Source: JBBSEZ01 sp038239195
GTDB lineage: Bacteria > Planctomycetota > Planctomycetia > Gemmatales > Gemmataceae
DNA length: 64,000 bases
Assembly (NCBI GenBank): GCA_038239195.1
Contig: JBBSEZ010000001.1
Span: forward strand, 1-64,000
Direction of reading: 5' to 3'
Shown here: positions 1-7,602 of the stretch, in pieces
Layout of the letters: each line of letters begins with the position of its first letter
How positions within the stretch are numbered: the stretch's first letter is position 1
The notes under the pieces: generated by a model
Databases searched by the model: none
Told to the model about the DNA's origin: nothing
Seen by the model: the letters and a program-made list of their open reading frames with translations, nothing else
Made by a program: the position numbers and the translations under genes

Positions 1-804
1 GCCATCGATGAGTTGGGGGCGTGGCTGTCGGCCCTGGACGCCAGCTACAACAAGGGCGGCAAGAAGATCCTGACGGAACTGCTCGACTACCAGGGCAAGT
101 CCTGGGTCAAGAGCTTGGCCCACGGCGGCTACTACATCCACAGGCCGCACGTCAACATCCTGGCCGCGTCCACCGTCCACTGGGTGAACACCACCGCGAC
201 GGAGGAGGACCGCAGCGGCGGGTTCCTGCCGCGCTGGCTGCTGGTCTGCAACTGGGGCCAGGATCACCGGCTGTCGATCCCCGACAAGCACGGCCCCGCC
301 GAGCCGGTCAAGGGCCACATCAAGCGTCTGCGCACCCTGGAGGCCGTCTACACGCTGTCGGACGAGGCCGAGGACTTCTACCACGACTGGGACCAAGCCT
401 TCAGCCGTGTCGAGGACGAACGCATCGGTGCCTGGGTCAACCGGCTCGCCATCATGGCCCTGAAGGTGGCCCTGGTCTACGCCGCGACGGACGAGCAGGC
501 GACGGCGGTCGAGGTTCACCACCTTCGGCTGGCCGTGAAGCTCATCGAACGTTGCCGCGACGATCTGGTCCGGCTGCTGCGGTGGGATCTGGCCTTCACG
601 CACGAAGAACGGAACCGCAACAAGGTCATCCGCATTCTGGAGACGGAGAAGGTCGTGCCGCACGCCCGGCTGCTGAGGAACAGCCACCTCTCCTCGCGCG
701 AACTCAAGGAAGTCCTCGCCACCCTGGAGGAGCAGGAGCGGATCATCAGCGACGAGTCGGCCACCGGGGGCAAGGTGGGCAAGGTGTACAGGTGGGCCTG
801 CTGA
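1..804 (+). CDS. DUF3987-type primase/helicase-like protein, 3' part
   Basis: The frame is open from base 1 (reading AIDELGAWLSAL), so the gene starts left of the window and only about 267 C-terminal residues are present. The opening AIDE resembles a Walker B strand, and the following text (GGYYIHRPHVNILAAS, then GFLPRWLL) fits the C-terminal half of DUF3987 proteins. These are P-loop ATPases fused to primase-like domains in plasmids, phages and integrated elements. The last 70 residues look like a winged-helix tail (SSRELKEVLATLEEQERI). A replication-type gene directly followed by iteron-like repeats suggests this end of the window is mobile-element DNA. The Walker A part lies outside, so the ATPase role is inferred from family resemblance. 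Confidence 0.7.
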   Translation, partial: AIDELGAWLSALDASYNKGGKKILTELLDYQGKSWVKSLAHGGYYIHRPHVNILAASTVHWVNTTATEEDRSGGFLPRWLLVCNWGQDHRLSIPDKHGPAEPVKGHIKRLRTLEAVYTLSDEAEDFYHDWDQAFSRVEDERIGAWVNRLAIMALKVALVYAATDEQATAVEVHHLRLAVKLIERCRDDLVRLLRWDLAFTHEERNRNKVIRILETEKVVPHARLLRNSHLSSRELKEVLATLEEQERIISDESATGGKVGKVYRWAC

Positions 805-821
805 CCAACCCGCAGCGGAAG

Positions 822-1076
822 AAGTTCGCAAAGTTCGCAAGGGGCTTGCGAACTTCCATCCGCGACGGAAACCCTGGAAAACAAGGGAGATAAGAAGAAG
901 CAAGAGAGAAAGTTCGCAGTTAGCAGAGCCTCCCGCATCACTCGACTCTCCTCTTGGAGTCGGTGCGAGGATGCAAGCCGGTGCGAACTGCGAACTTTCT
1001 CCTGGGTGTCGTCGCAAGTGCTGTCCCTGGCGTGCTTTCGCTCACTGGAGACAGTTCGCAGCCATGTTGCGAACTT
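822..1076. repeat. Cluster of eight iteron-like repeats (AGTTCGCA / TGCGAACT)
   Basis: The exact 8-mer AGTTCGCA, or its complement TGCGAACT, occurs eight times in 255 bases. Forward copies start at 823, 832, 911 and 1053; inverted copies start at 847, 982, 989 and 1068. Most extend to AAGTTCGCA. The first two are head to tail with 9-base spacing, and the first inverted pair closes a dyad around 831-855. The cluster lies just after the stop of the DUF3987 gene and contains no convincing gene. Iterons near a replication gene often bind an initiator, so an origin or operator array is plausible. The function is inferred. Confidence 0.6.
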
Positions 1077-1167
1077 TCGCTTGTTCGCCGAGCAACGGTA
1101 ACAGCCCAGCGTGTTGCATCAACGGTTGAGGCCAGCCTCAACCGTTGTTCTGCTCTATTGACATCCT

Positions 1168-1464
1168 TCACCGCGTTCCGGTGGACATCGTGAGACTTGC
1201 CCCAACGACCGCGATGGCCAAGACGATGAAGCACAACACGAACAGGCCGAGGAACACGCCGCCTGGGCCGACCGAGAACTGCTTCGGCGGCAACTCGATC
1301 TTCACCTTCGGCAGCAAAGGTAGTTCATCCTCGATGGACGCGAGGGTGGCCCAGGTCGTCATTCCCTCGCGCCACACCATGCTCAAGGAGGCCAACTGGC
1401 CGGTCGAATACAGGCCGCGAAGGTCAACCGGGGTCACCGGGCCTTGCCGCTCCTTGCCCTCCAT
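1168..1464 (-). CDS. Small GYF_2-domain membrane protein
   Basis: The 98-residue product starts with GPVTPVDLRGLY and VWREGMTTWA, the pattern of GYF_2 (DUF4339) domains, which are common at the N-termini of planctomycete membrane proteins and bind peptides. One transmembrane helix follows near residues 68-92 (FLGLFVLCFIVLAIAVV), with a few residues after it. The conserved W-Y-Y that should open the domain lies just upstream of the ATG (TGG TAT TAC ATG), with no ATG, GTG or TTG before it in frame. The real start may therefore be lost or non-standard, and the gene could be a 5'-truncated fragment. Confidence 0.5.
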   Translation of the reverse strand: MEGKERQGPVTPVDLRGLYSTGQLASLSMVWREGMTTWATLASIEDELPLLPKVKIELPPKQFSVGPGGVFLGLFVLCFIVLAIAVVGASLTMSTGTR

Positions 1465-2650
1465 GTAATACCAGATCGGAGTAAGCCGGTCGATTCCGCG
1501 TGCCGTAGACGGTCGCCTCCGTCCAGCCGGTGGTGGCTCAACGGTATTAGTGCAAGCATGCGATTATTACCGGACGGTTGTATCCGTGCCGACCACGGCG
1601 ACTATTATTCCCCGTTCACTGTGAGCAGCAACGCTTTTTTGTCGAGGGCAGGGCCGAGATGTCGGTAACGATTGGCAACGTGGTAGGAAGATAATTAACG
1701 ACCCACTTGATCGGCCTGCTTGAATGGCTGACTACGCACGCCAGACTCTTGAAGCATTCTCGGATATTACGAACCCCCGGTCAAGATCCGATTTATTACC
1801 ACCGCTGTCAGCCATCCTCGGCTTCCTCTCTCCCGGTGTTTAATTATTAGCGGCAGCCTGTTTTCTGCCACCTGGGTTGGGGGCTGAAATTCTTCTGATC
1901 TTGTCCATGCAAAAAAATCGCCCGCCATAGTTGCATTATCCCGCCAGGGTGGCTGCCTGCTTGGGGGTCGCCGAGGATCAGGACGGCGTCGGTGAGTGGA
2001 TGGCCCCTCGTCGGAGGCCAGCGGCGAGTCCCTGTAAACCAGAGGGCCGAAGGCAACACGCCCTCTCATGCCGCACATTGACCGCCGGGCCGTCGAAATG
2101 GCGGATCTCTTTTGTTCTTAATTCCAGAACTGCCGGCAGCGGTTCCTCGCTCGACTTGGGCTAAAGGTTCTACCGGCTTGATCGAATGGCTCCCGGCGAT
2201 GCCAATGTTCGTCATCGTGGCCGTCATCAGTTCTTTACAACTGGCTCATGTCAGTTGCGGGAAGTCGGTTTCAGGCAGCCAGTCCCTGGCCACGCCACGT
2301 TCTGCGTCTGGGCATCTGCACTGTACGTCCGGGTTCAAGCTGTTAATCGTCAGAAGTGGAATGTGCGTGCCGACCGTGGAATAATCTGAATCGTCACTTT
2401 ACAAGCTAAATCGCCTTGCCTATATTGTGATCGTTGATTCGCCTAAATGGTCAACTTGTCCCAAGGGGCGAGATGCGCCGAAAGGCGTGACCCACGCTGA
2501 AGCAGGCGTGTAATAAGAACCAATGGGCTGCTTTGGCACGCTATCCTTCAGCATGAAGCTGGAGTCCACTGCAAGGGAGGCCGGGCGTTTTCCCCGACCA
2601 ATCGTCGTCCGGACAACGTTCTTGTTGTTCACCCTTGCACTGGTGCCGAC
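1465..2650. other. Gene-poor, lower-GC stretch
   Basis: About 1.2 kb with more A and T than its surroundings. The open frames are short and their translations look random. No transposase, integrase, tRNA or clear repeat was recognised. It probably represents decayed accessory DNA. Confidence 0.5.
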
Positions 2651-3664
2651 ATGTCCCATCAACAGACTCCGGGCTACTCCGTTCTTCGCTCCCCCGTTGC
2701 CCATGCCGATTTGCCAACTGGCGAACACGCAGCGGAACTGCCCTACCTCGAAGTGAATGGCTCGCCCAATCTGTGCTATCTCAACGTCGCAGAGCGCGTC
2801 GCCAGCACTGGAGGGAAGGCCGTCTGGGGCTGGCGGTGCGTACCCGAGTTGGGCGGGTTGGTGGAGAGCCAGAGTGGCCACTGCGTCTGGGAGTCCCCTG
2901 AAGGGTGCCGCTGGGAGATCACTCCCCTGCTCTGGACTGGCGAGAACGGTGAAGTCGGCGTCATCCGGCAAGCTTCCAAGTTCATCCCCGACGACACAAT
3001 CCGCCAGCGGTACGAGGCCGATCCGCAGATTGGGCTGATTCGACGCTACCGGCCATTGCGGAATCACCCCAATATTCACAAGCTGTGCGAACTTCTGGAG
3101 CGAGAGTACACCGCATGGGCCGTCAATGGTGACGCCGAGGCTCACCGCTACTGGAATGGGAGAGTGAATGCTATCGCCAACACCTACGGAGTTCGCGTCG
3201 AACCGTTGGCAGGATGCCGCCAGCAACGTGACAGCGTGGCCCCCGATCTAAACGGCATTCTCAGAGCCAAACCTGTCCGCAACAGCCCCGAAAACTGGGC
3301 CGAGGATAGGCGATGCTGGGCCAATGTCGCCAGGAAAGTCATGCTGTCGGGAGGAGTTTCAATCTGCGGGTTTCTGCTCGCTGCGCCAATCACGCCGGGC
3401 CTGGAGGCCATCAAACTGGTCGCACATTGTGTGTGGCAATCGCCAGATGGCGAACTGATCGACGTGACGCCGCACGGCCTGGAAGATGTGTTGTTCTTTG
3501 CCGATCCTGCTGCAAAGGAAATCCCTGTAGCCTTTGCCCCGCTGAACAGCCTGCCATCGACTTTGAAGATGATTCAGCACGAATTGGCTGAAGACGATCA
3601 AGAGAGGGATGAGCATTCACAAGCATGCAACAGGCGCACTTTGGGAGTCGATGCTGCTCAGTAA
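2651..3664 (+). CDS. Uncharacterised protein with an internally duplicated domain
   Basis: The 337-residue product contains two related modules, at about residues 42-92 and 222-274. Both open with C-Y/W-x-N-V-A, continue through a glycine-rich strand, and end with HCVW-x-SP-x-G followed by a T-P turn (EITP, DVTP). The residues between them are helical and charged. I recognise the module only as a domain of unknown function seen in accessory proteins; the conserved Cys and His could bind a metal or be catalytic, but this is a guess. No strong ribosome binding site precedes the ATG at 2651, so the start is uncertain. Confidence 0.55.
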   Translation: MSHQQTPGYSVLRSPVAHADLPTGEHAAELPYLEVNGSPNLCYLNVAERVASTGGKAVWGWRCVPELGGLVESQSGHCVWESPEGCRWEITPLLWTGENGEVGVIRQASKFIPDDTIRQRYEADPQIGLIRRYRPLRNHPNIHKLCELLEREYTAWAVNGDAEAHRYWNGRVNAIANTYGVRVEPLAGCRQQRDSVAPDLNGILRAKPVRNSPENWAEDRRCWANVARKVMLSGGVSICGFLLAAPITPGLEAIKLVAHCVWQSPDGELIDVTPHGLEDVLFFADPAAKEIPVAFAPLNSLPSTLKMIQHELAEDDQERDEHSQACNRRTLGVDAAQ

Positions 3665-3836
3665 GGTGCAGGACTTCCGAAACGACACCGATCTGCTCTT
3701 TTCCCAGATTCATCTTGCCGGCAGTGGGGAATGGGGCGGCGTGATGGCGACAAGCCCTAACCAAGTCCTGGCCGGCACGGTACTCAGGAGTGTAGCCGAA
3801 CAGCCATATCGCAAAAATTGGAGGCTTCGGTAAGCA

Positions 3837-4043
3837 ATGAAGCGGAAGCAATGTCCAGAGTGCGGGAGGTTCATGCGTCAGGTCGTCGGCCCCGGCTACG
3901 ACCCTGACGCCGTCCCGGCGTCCGTGCCGGACTACGACTGCGAGTGCGGCCACGCAGTCTTTGAGACGGCGGACAACGAGCAGTCGATCCACGACCAGAA
4001 GGATGACTACGAGCGGGAGACGGGCTTCCGCCCTTACCGCTAA
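3837..4043 (+). CDS. Small zinc-ribbon-like protein
   Basis: This 68-residue protein has two Cys pairs, CPEC near residue 6 and CEC near residue 35, with a Tyr/Asp-rich linker. That arrangement is typical of small zinc ribbons in mobile DNA. The C-terminus is charged. It lies between two other unknown small genes on the same strand, with short gaps. No function can be assigned. Confidence 0.45.
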   Translation: MKRKQCPECGRFMRQVVGPGYDPDAVPASVPDYDCECGHAVFETADNEQSIHDQKDDYERETGFRPYR

Positions 4044-4075
4044 ACGCCCACTTCGGCGATCTCAGGGTGACGATC

Positions 4076-4663
4076 ATGGCAAACAAGGTCAACCTCGCCG
4101 CTCGCAAGCTCAAACGGGCTGAGTTCCTGCGGGATCGCGCGTATCAGGCCGTGAGGAGGGCGTTCCGGTCCCGAACGGCATTGAAAAACAAGGTGCCACT
4201 GGGGGCGTTGTCGTGCGAACTGGAGTTCCGCACGCCGCGAGGCATCCGCGAGTACACCGCCTACTGTGCCGACGCGGCGGAAGGTCGCCGGCTGCTAGAC
4301 CGCCTCGTCAGGGCGAACCGCCTCCTCGCCGGTAGGCAGCAACAGCGCGAGGAGGTGCTTCGCCCCGCCCGCGAACGTCGCGCGGCGGCGGAGCGCAAGC
4401 GGCGGCTGCTGGGGCTGTTCGCGACGGCGGAAGCCGAAGGTCGGGAGCCACGGCAATACGTCGGCACCCTGCATGCCGAGCTAGGGAGCCTCGACGCCTA
4501 CGCCCCCGGCACGCAAGAGCGGTGGCATGCTGCGCTGCGCGATAGGGGCAAGGAAGTGCCTCTGGCTCCGCTTGTGTCCGAACCCTGCAAGGGCGGGCGG
4601 TACAAGGTGTTCGCAATCGGCGTAGTCGAAGGGCTGACCCTGCCCGAAATCGAGTCTCTGTGA
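4076..4663 (+). CDS. Uncharacterised basic helical protein
   Basis: A product of about 195 residues, rich in Arg, Ala, Lys and Glu, with long predicted helices (about residues 65-115). The ATG at 4076 is preferred to the GTG at 4067 because AGGG sits eight bases before it. The composition suggests an RNA- or DNA-binding or coiled-coil protein of phage type, but no motif is recognised. It belongs to the row of small plus-strand accessory genes from 2.6 to 6.3 kb. Confidence 0.45.
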   Translation: MANKVNLAARKLKRAEFLRDRAYQAVRRAFRSRTALKNKVPLGALSCELEFRTPRGIREYTAYCADAAEGRRLLDRLVRANRLLAGRQQQREEVLRPARERRAAAERKRRLLGLFATAEAEGREPRQYVGTLHAELGSLDAYAPGTQERWHAALRDRGKEVPLAPLVSEPCKGGRYKVFAIGVVEGLTLPEIESL

Positions 4664-4969
4664 CAAAGGCGGACTGCCAGTACATGCTGTACTCGGGGGC
4701 ATTGGCAGGGTCCGAACGCGATTCCCCTCGGGTTCGTAATCGACGCCACCGACCGGCTCGGGCCGGCTTCTTGTTTCCGAAATCAGGAGGCCGTGCTGAA
4801 GACCCCGTCCGACCACGTCACCACCCGCACGCGGCCCGATGACCTCTGCACAGGGCCGTGCGGTCGGCCTTGCAGATGCGGGCGGCTCCAGCGGACGGCC
4901 CTTGAGCGGGGCGGGTCGGTCCCTCCGAACTGCCTGAGCATGCCGAAGGGCGGCGGGTCGCCGGGGAGC

Positions 4970-5162
4970 GAGGACCACCCGGCGGTCACGCCACTGGCCT
5001 TGTGCCAGTGGTGGATGGAGTACCTCCTGCCTCCGGGCGGGGTCGCCCTCGACCGGCAGCAGCCTCGTCGCCGCCCTGGATGCCGGGGCCAGGAAGGTGA
5101 TCTGCATCGAGCGGGAGGCGAAGTACGTCGAGATCGCGCGGCGGCGGATCGAGCTTGGATAG
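4970..5162 (+). pseudogene. Relic of a DNA methyltransferase (C-terminal part)
   Basis: The frame ending near 5070 reads HPAVTPLALCQWWMEYL then PPGGVALD. A second frame picks up with TGSSLVAALDAG, then VICIEREAKYVEIARRRIEL and a TAG stop at 5160-5162. Together these match the end of N4/N6 DNA methylases, in which PGG-VLDPFxGSG is motif I and IEREPEYxEIAxxR is the closing helix. The PF of motif I is missing and the frame shifts exactly there, so the copy is broken. No catalytic domain was seen upstream. Confidence 0.6.
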
Positions 5163-5341
5163 CATGGCCTTCACGCGAGCGTGTTCGGGGCGATTCACGA
5201 AGGGGGCTGCTCTAGGTGTCGCCACATCCGACGCGGCTTCCCATTCCCCTGCCCACGGAAAGAATAGCCCGCCCGCGAATGGGGTCAGAGTTGCCTATGC
5301 TGGAGGGCAGTTGAAACGAAACGACTTCAGCCGGGGGCAGC

Positions 5342-5629
5342 ATGTCGCGCAAAAAGAAGCAGTACCGAAGCATCGATGCCGCATGGGACGACGGCACGAC
5401 GGCCAACCAGACCGAGCATATCAACCGGCTGATGTGGGCGTTTTCCGCCGCCTTCAGTTGCAGCGATGCCGTGGACATCCAAACCAAACAGGTCGTGACC
5501 ACGGCTGATGAGTGCCGCCGTGCCATCGAAGCCGACTTGCGGAACCGCCTCAGCGAAACCGTGTTCGTGGACAGCATGCCGACGAGCGACCGCATTGATC
5601 CGCCTGCGGCGTCAGAGGCGTCAGATTGA
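5342..5629 (+). CDS. Hypothetical small protein
   Basis: A 95-residue soluble, acidic protein beginning MSRKKKQYRSIDAAW. A G-rich stretch (CCGGGGGC) just before the ATG could serve as ribosome binding site. The body is helical (TADECRRAIEADLRNRL). No motif or family is recognised. The gene lies between the methylase relic and a metallopeptidase gene. Confidence 0.4.
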   Translation: MSRKKKQYRSIDAAWDDGTTANQTEHINRLMWAFSAAFSCSDAVDIQTKQVVTTADECRRAIEADLRNRLSETVFVDSMPTSDRIDPPAASEASD

Positions 5630-5714
5630 CGCCACTCGGCAAGCACGAACACCGTCTTTGCTGATACACGACATGGTCGGGACGGGGCAGGAGGTGGAAG
5701 CCGGGTTACGGGTG

Positions 5715-5747
5715 CCGGGCGAGAACCACGACGATTTTCTCGCCCGG
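5715..5747. terminator. Terminator-like hairpin, 11-bp stem
   Basis: CCGGGCGAGAA at 5715-5725 pairs perfectly with TTCTCGCCCGG at 5737-5747 around an 11-base loop. No long T tract follows. It lies between two plus-strand genes and resembles the hairpin at 26031-26072 in its GC-rich CCGGGC base. Confidence 0.45.
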
Positions 5748-5827
5748 TTCGGTAGCAACGAGATCGGCGTGCGAGGCTGCTGCCTTCATTCCGAGTGCGG
5801 GATCGCCTGACGTGAGAGGATGGTCTG

Positions 5828-6274
5828 ATGGACGGCACCGACTACGGCGTCAACTACCACGGCGACTCGGTCCTGCCTGCCCCCGGCGAGCATGACCTTC
5901 GGTCATTGGTGGTGGAGGCGGTGTCTCGCCTCCCCGCCGACGTGCGGGAGTGGCTGCTGGAGGACACGAACCACGTCTTCCTGGGCGGGTACGGCCAGGA
6001 CGCGGAATACATCGAACTCGCCCTCCACCCCTCGGAGTTCGTGGACGGGTTCGCCCGGCTCCGGTTCATCTACCTGTCCGAGCGGCTGGCGACCGAACAC
6101 CGCGATACGGTGCTGTGGACCGTCGCCCACGAAATCGCCCACAGCCGGCTGAACCACGCCGCCGGCGGGTCCGACGCCGAAGCCGAGGCCGACGATCTGG
6201 TCCGGGCGTGGGGGTTCGCCGAGCCGCCGGGTCGCAGCAAGGAGCGGGAGAAGTACCCGAGGTCGGCGCGATAG
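5828..6274 (+). CDS. Minimal zinc metallopeptidase-like protein
   Basis: The 148-residue product has the zinc signature HEIAH at residues 101-105 within TVAHEIAHSRLNH, followed about 15 residues later by an acidic helix (EAEADDLVRAWGF) that could give the third ligand. This is the layout of small ImmA/IrrE-like or M48-like peptidases, without a membrane anchor or partner domain. AGAGGA precedes the ATG at a good distance. ImmA-like peptidases often cleave phage or island repressors, so a regulatory role is possible but inferred. Confidence 0.55.
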   Translation: MDGTDYGVNYHGDSVLPAPGEHDLRSLVVEAVSRLPADVREWLLEDTNHVFLGGYGQDAEYIELALHPSEFVDGFARLRFIYLSERLATEHRDTVLWTVAHEIAHSRLNHAAGGSDAEAEADDLVRAWGFAEPPGRSKEREKYPRSAR

Positions 6275-6280
6275 GCCGCG

Positions 6281-6550
6281 AATCAATGCGGCCAGCGGAT
6301 CGAGCCGGCGGAAGTGGGTCGATTCTTTGAGCCGTTCTTCCGCTCGGCGGAAGCCCGCCGCCGGGGCGTCGGAGGTTTGGGCCTGGGCCTTGCCGTGGCC
6401 GCAAGGATCGTGCGGTCGTTCGGCGGGCGGTACGAGGTTCGGAGCGAGCCGGGTCGAGGCAGCCGGTTCACCGTTCGGCTCCCCCTCGCCGCCGAACAGG
6501 CTGAGGGCCGTCTTCTACTCGCTGTTGAGGCGGGCCGGCTCAAGTCCTGA
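6281..6550 (+). pseudogene. Fragment of a histidine kinase ATPase domain
   Basis: The translation reads VGRFFEPFFRS, GVGGLGLGLAVAARIV and then SEPGRGSRFTVRLPL. These are the F box, G1 and G2 boxes and final strand of a HATPase_c domain. The N box, phospho-acceptor His and any sensor are absent. The piece could start from GTG at 6314, but it is only the last third of a kinase catalytic domain. Its 3' end overlaps the convergent methylase gene by 11 bases. Confidence 0.65.
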
Positions 6551-7340
6551 GACAATCTTCGAGAACTCTCCACGCATAAGCCGCCACCAGCGGGACAACT
6601 CCGTTGCCGCAGGCCCGCACCCTGTCCACTCTGGTGGCCATCCGAGCATCGCTTCGGTGAAGGAGGGGTTCAGGCGTAGGTCCGTCTGCAAACGCCCGTC
6701 CACCACATACGGCCCGAGCAAGTGGTCCGTCAGGGTGGTCCCGGCGTGGTGCCTGCTGTCCGCCGGCCTGCTGCTCGTCCTGTTCCGGCCCCCGAACGAG
6801 TCCGACACCACCACGGTCGGCGAGGATGAAGAGCCGTTCCCGCTTGTGGTTCGCCCCGACTTCAGCCGCAGTGAACAGGCCCGCCGCAACGCGGAAGCCC
6901 ATTGACGAAAGGTCATCGTGGACTTGCTCGAAGCCCACTCGTAGATGGTTGCCGACGTTCTCAAGGAAGCATCGCTCTGGCCGGACCTCGGCGACGATCC
7001 GCCGGACGTGGGGCCACAGGTGGCGGGGGTCGCGCTCGCCGAGCATCCTGCCGGCGCAGGAGAACCCCTGGCAGGGGTATCCGCCAGTGATGAGATCCAC
7101 CTTTCCACGCCAAGGCTCGCCGTCGAAGGTTCTAAGGTCAGACCAGACAGGTGCCGCATCCAGGGCTTCTTCTTCCATGCGGCGGACAAGGACCGAGGCG
7201 GCATAGCCCTCCCCTTCGACATAACAGACGCACCGGGCTGCCGGATCGGCGAGCCTGACGCCGAGGTCGAGTCCGCCGACGCCCGAGCAGAGGGAGAGGA
7301 TACGCATTTCTCTGGTAGGTACAGCCACGCCATCACTCAT
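6540..7340 (-). CDS. DNA cytosine-5 methyltransferase, probably frameshifted
   Basis: Transfers methyl from SAM to cytosine C5. In the main frame motif I (LCSGVGGLDLG), motif IV (GGYPCQGFS with catalytic Cys90), motif VI (ENVGNHL), motif VIII (NHKRERLF) and a final GNGVVPLVAAYAW (motif X) are all present. Between about 6815 and 6626 the family-like text is in another frame (PTVVVSDSFGGRNRTSSR, then LNPSFTEAMLGWPPEWTG). The main frame in that interval is low-complexity. Two compensating indels therefore seem to have scrambled the target-recognition region. The gene is at the 3' side of the restriction operon but separated from it by 260 bases. An internal ATG at 7307 is an alternative start. 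Confidence 0.7.
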   Translation of the reverse strand: MSDGVAVPTREMRILSLCSGVGGLDLGVRLADPAARCVCYVEGEGYAASVLVRRMEEEALDAAPVWSDLRTFDGEPWRGKVDLITGGYPCQGFSCAGRMLGERDPRHLWPHVRRIVAEVRPERCFLENVGNHLRVGFEQVHDDLSSMGFRVAAGLFTAAEVGANHKRERLFILADRGGVGLVRGPEQDEQQAGGQQAPRRDHPDGPLARAVCGGRAFADGPTPEPLLHRSDARMATRVDRVRACGNGVVPLVAAYAWRVLEDCLRT

Positions 7341-7602
7341 CCGTTTCGGGGTAGGGGTCGCTCGTCGGGGCAGTCGGAGCGGACATGCCGCCCCACCCGA
7401 GTCGCCAATTCTTCCGCCGGTAGATAGGAGGCAGGCAGCGAGAAATGTCAGGGATGACGGGGCGTAGTGACGCGGGCAGTGCGGTGAGCCGGCAACCGCT
7501 TACAGCCGACTCCAGCCTGCCCGACCACTTTGCCGAAGCAAGGGGCGACTTCATGGACACGGCTGTTTCGCTCACCGGCGGTGCCACCACCTTCGGTGCC
7601 AA

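Noticed and set aside
822..1076. The repeat cluster as a CRISPR array
   Set aside because: The repeats are 8-10 bases, unevenly spaced and in both orientations; no cas gene is near.
2420..3226. A 268-codon minus-strand frame overlapping the duplicated-domain gene
   Set aside because: No domain or start signal; the plus strand has an internal repeat that proves its reading frame.
7333..7602. An 89-codon minus-strand frame between the helicase and methylase genes
   Set aside because: Composition looks random, there is no ribosome site and no motif.
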